Source of the DNA: Leucaena leucocephala
Taxonomy: Eukaryota > Streptophyta > Magnoliopsida > Fabales > Fabaceae
Reading direction: 5' to 3'
DNA length: 64,000 nucleotides
Assembly: GCA_037074615.1 (NCBI GenBank)
Contig: CM073566.1
Coordinates: 10,372,001 to 10,436,000 of the forward strand
In this document: piece after piece, positions 61,268 through 64,000 of the stretch
Position numbering within the stretch: the stretch's first letter is position 1
Layout of the letters: each line of letters starts with the position of its first letter
Notes under the pieces: generated by a model
What the model was told of the DNA's origin: nothing
What the model saw: the letters and a program-made list of their open reading frames with translations, nothing else
The model's database searches: none
Program-made: the position numbers and the translations under genes

Positions 61268-61535
61268 TGCTCTTGATATAATAAAATTAATATTTATTAT
61301 AAATTTTAATTTTTGATATATTAAATTATTTGTTAATATTTCTAATATATTATTTTTTATACTACGGATAATTCTTCTATTAATTATTAATAATTTTATA
61401 GATAAATTTATTTATTTTTAAATAAATTTTTATAAGTAATTGTACTCTAACAATATAAATTTATGTAACTTTATCATTTAAATATTTCATTTTCTATTCG
61501 TTTTTACTTACCAAAGTATTCTTAAACTTTATTAA
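61268..61535 (-). pseudogene. Second, diverged copy of part of the movement-protein-like region
   Basis: This stretch aligns by eye with 58027-58300 in the same orientation. Shared phrases include 'tttttgatatattaaatt', 'ttattaataattctata' / 'ttattaataattttata', 'acaatataaatttat' / 'actatataaatttat' and 'gtttttacttac'. It has more deletions than the first copy. Two insertions, or a duplication of one, are both possible. Confidence 0.6.
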
Positions 61536-61569
61536 AAACACATAAAATTATTTATTATTTATCCAATAA

Positions 61570-62007
61570 AAAACGTTCGGGTTTATTCTTTTTCATCAGC
61601 TCCCAACGCTCCATGACGTGTTCCAAGCCCTTTCTTCCCTTACTTCATTCTACAGTCATTCAAATTAAACACTGCCGTTTCAAAGCGGCGAAGGAGAGAA
61701 GCCAATCCGGAAGAAAAGCTCGCTTGCTCGCTCGGTGTTCAGGTCCACATATATCTTGAACCTTGCCTCGTTGCTGGATTAAAATTTGATTGTCAACGAT
61801 CCCAACTGCCAAACGCGCAACGATGGAGTTTTGTAGTTTGGGCAATCTGCATTTTACATGCAGGTGAATGCTAGTCCAATTTGGGTGTTTATTTGATAAG
61901 AATTTGGGTGTTTAACGCGTTCGTGGGCTAGTCCAACTCTCGTCGGCCTTGCTGCTATTTCTTTTTGCCGCAACTGTTTTTCTGCGATTTGACTGTTTCG
62001 AGTGAAA
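61570..62007 (+). promoter_or_regulatory. Promoter/5' leader region of the RING gene
   Basis: Composition shifts sharply from over 85% A/T to balanced sequence with CpG-rich stretches ('aagcggcgaaggagagaag', 'cgcttgctcgctcgg'). This is a common mark of a plant gene start. No definite TATA box is evident; 'acatatatctt' at 61747 is the best candidate. Confidence 0.4.
61823..61867 (+). other. Small upstream ORF in the RING gene leader
   Basis: ATG at 61823 opens 14 codons ending TGA at 61865-61867, some 140 bp before the main start codon. It could lower translation of the RING protein if included in the mRNA. CAG|GTGAAT at 61863/61864 is also a possible splice donor, so the uORF may be removed or altered. 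Confidence 0.35.
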
Positions 62008-64000
62008 TGGAGGGTCCTCCTTCCAACGATTTTTGTTCGGTGTGCCATGGAGACTATAACAATCCTTGCCAAGCCAATTGCTCTCACTGGTTTTGCGGTG
62101 ACTTTCATACTCCTTCTCTTACTTTTTCGTTTCCGAGAAAGGAATTTTTGTATATTTTTCATAGCTATTGAATATCTGTTCTGTTCTTGTAGAGTATTCG
62201 TTAAAAATTGGAATCTGAGCAGATGGGAAATTTTGATACCTAACCTGTCTTACCCTTCAATTGTTGTTCGAATGGTTAATTTCCTTATCATTCAATTGTA
62301 GTATGAATGGTTAGCCTTGGGAAATTTCACTTGCAAGGATTAATGAAAAGCTGAATGCGTTTGATTGTTATGTCGCTTCCAATCCATCAAAGTACCTGAT
62401 GTCAAGTGAAAATACTTTTTCCTAAATTGCATCCGTCCTACATTTTTATACGAAGTTGGAAGCATTATATTGGAATCAGTTTCTTTTAATACTCTTTCCA
62501 TTGATGTTATGTGCATACTATGACTTTCAAGTTTGTCCACTGCTTTATTATTCTCTTTCCTTTTGCCCTTTATTTTTATTTGTGAATCCTAAATTTTAAT
62601 CTATTTTTAAACATTGGAAACACGTCATCAAATTTTTTCGGTAAAATCATAGAGTATGCTTTCGGCTGAGTTTGGAAACTTTTGCTGGAAATAGGCGAAG
62701 AACTAAATAAACTTCTTGATGATGAGACTATATAATATGTCATAATGATTAGAAATCAAAGATTAAAAATATGCAGCTTCCTTTTGTATCCAATTTATGA
62801 CATATATTATAATTTAAAAATATGTAGTTTCCTTTTGGAAATGTGTCCTTTTGATATGTTGGTGTGTTTTATTCATGTGCTGTCTAGTGAATGCCTTTTT
62901 CTGGTATGTATCTTATGCTTTTGGGTGTCATTTATGTTTTATGTTTGCCTTTGGTGTGTGGGTTGCAGATTCAGCTTAGGAGGTTAGGATCATACAGTAG
63001 TGGGGCACCATTTTGCAATCAACCCCTATGTAATCATGCCTATATTAGGAGTGTTATGCTTGTTCTGTAATCTGAATTGGAAGTAATCAGAAATTGGGTT
63101 TTGATTTTTGGCCTTCATGTTACTAATGGTCTATGGTGCTGATGTTAAAATCTCCTGCATTAAAACAGAGGTGGAGGGCATGATTGTGGGATCAGGAATG
63201 CATATACATGTTCTCAAGAAATCAGATGGAAAATAAAATCAGTTCTGCTACCAAATTGATTTTTTATCTTATTGATTTCTGATTATGATAATAGTTTTTT
63301 TCAATTGTTTGCCTGTCTTTGTTCTCCCTGCATTTTTATGGTACTACTAGTATCGCTTTGCTTTCATTGATGAGATAATGATTATTGCAATTTCATACAG
63401 TGCTTCAGCACATACAAATTTAGTTAGAGGTGAGATTTGCATGATCTAGGCAAGGAAACAAAATGGGTGAAGATCTTCATGAGGCAGTATCTTACTAAAA
63501 TTAACTGAGGATGGATGGGCCTAAACTGTAATTCAGTGGGAATAAATTTTGGATTTCAACTTTTTTAAGATTTAAAATGGCCTCTGGATTGCTCTTCCGT
63601 ACAAATTTTATATGCCAAAATCTTCTGATTTTGTACTGAGATCATAATTCATGTGAACTAGTTATATTACCCTTCTTTCATGGTTCGATATGCTTCTTAT
63701 ACCCCAACAACAACAATAAGCCTTAACCTATTAGGTGGGGTCGGCTATATGGATTGCTGACACTATTGTGCTATATTAACAACTAAATCTTTAGATATAT
63801 TGTTATTTCTTACATCCGGAAACAACATCTTCTCAAATATTGAAGTCAATAAGGTTTCATCCATTCATCCTCTTCACAGGAAGTTGTATTATGCAAGTGT
63901 GGCACCATGGATCAACTGTTAGGCCATGTAGATGCCCGTTATGTCGTCGTCAAATCACGTTGCTAGTTCCAACTGAGGACTTTTTAAGGCAGCGTTATGA
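62008..64000 (+). CDS. RING-type E3 ubiquitin ligase, RNF170-like, 5' part (runs off window)
   Basis: E3 ligases of this type pass ubiquitin from an E2 to target proteins; the animal RNF170 works at the ER membrane. Exon 1 (62008-62097) encodes MEGPPSNDFCSVCHGDYNN and continues to HWFCG. After an intron (62098-63879, GT...AG, phase preserved) exon 2 (63880 onward) encodes SCIMQVWHHGSTVRPCRC and PLCRRQITLLVPTEDFLRQRY to the window edge. The zinc ligands follow C3HC4 order: C10, C13, C25, H27, C30, C33, C49, C52. In plant relatives a DUF1232 region with membrane segments follows, which would lie beyond the window. No damage is seen in the visible part. Confidence 0.88.
63700..63860 (-). mobile_element. 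RTE-type LINE 3' end fragment in the RING gene intron
   Basis: The plus strand reads 'ccccaacaacaacaataagc' followed by 'ttaacctattaggtggggtc' and 'ggctatatgg'. Read in reverse it ends in TTG repeats, the kind of short-repeat tail used by plant RTE LINEs, whose 3' ends carry this widespread 'GGTGGGGTCGGCTA' signature. It sits just upstream of the exon 2 acceptor. Confidence 0.5.

Noticed and set aside
1..64000. CRISPR arrays, prokaryotic operons, tRNA or rRNA genes
   Set aside because: Repeat arrays here are minisatellites or LTR motifs without regular spacers. Gene structure is clearly plant nuclear, and no tRNA or rRNA gene was recognised.

Overview
This is nuclear DNA from a flowering plant, most likely a woody dicot. 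It is AT-rich, its genes have introns, and most of the length is transposable-element sequence in several nested layers. I recognise one complete host gene, one host gene cut off by the right edge, and two decayed host genes.

Left part (1-9.4 kb): the tail of a Copia LTR opens the window. A SINE with a 14-bp target duplication follows, sitting in an older SINE-like sequence that is itself split by a 3.3-kb hAT element carrying a broken transposase. Next come a broken Ty3/gypsy reverse-transcriptase fragment and a two-exon cytochrome P450 pseudogene of the CYP84A (ferulate 5-hydroxylase) type, both on the minus strand. Middle-left (9.4-31 kb): a 6.5-kb CACTA element with an ACT target duplication, a long-TIR MITE, a foldback-like element built on a 21-bp minisatellite, and a SIRE-type Copia element (LTR, PBS, gag, pol, env-like remnant). 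The pol of that Copia element is interrupted by a 2.94-kb solo LTR with a perfect 5-bp duplication. Then (31.5-35.5 kb) come an inverted SIRE-type LTR, a gypsy-like LTR remnant and another long-TIR MITE.

Right part: the minus strand of 37.4-48.9 kb holds a complete sphingoid long-chain base kinase gene (LCBK1). Its eight coding exons join without a break to 779 residues. Introns 2 and 6 hold Copia debris, and intron 6 carries most of an antisense Copia element. Just upstream, 49.7-50.3 kb holds a broken VQ-motif gene inside a short inverted repeat. A second copy of the 3-kb LTR follows in reverse orientation (50.9-54.0 kb), then gypsy-like LTR sequence holding a small hAT-like element. The stretch 57.3-61.5 kb looks like a decayed endogenous caulimovirid: a coiled-coil/capsid-like region with a CCHC knuckle, then a movement-protein-like region. 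I see no reverse transcriptase there, and part of the movement-protein region is present twice. The window ends in the second exon of an RNF170-like RING E3 ligase gene (62.0 kb onward).

The only two genes that look functional are LCBK1 (sphingolipid signalling) and the RING ligase. No operon-like or pathway link joins them. The biology here is mainly serial TE insertion, plus one possible viral fossil with an unusual module content. Exon limits were read by hand from splice sites and reading frame. Family assignments rest on motif recognition, not on database searches.
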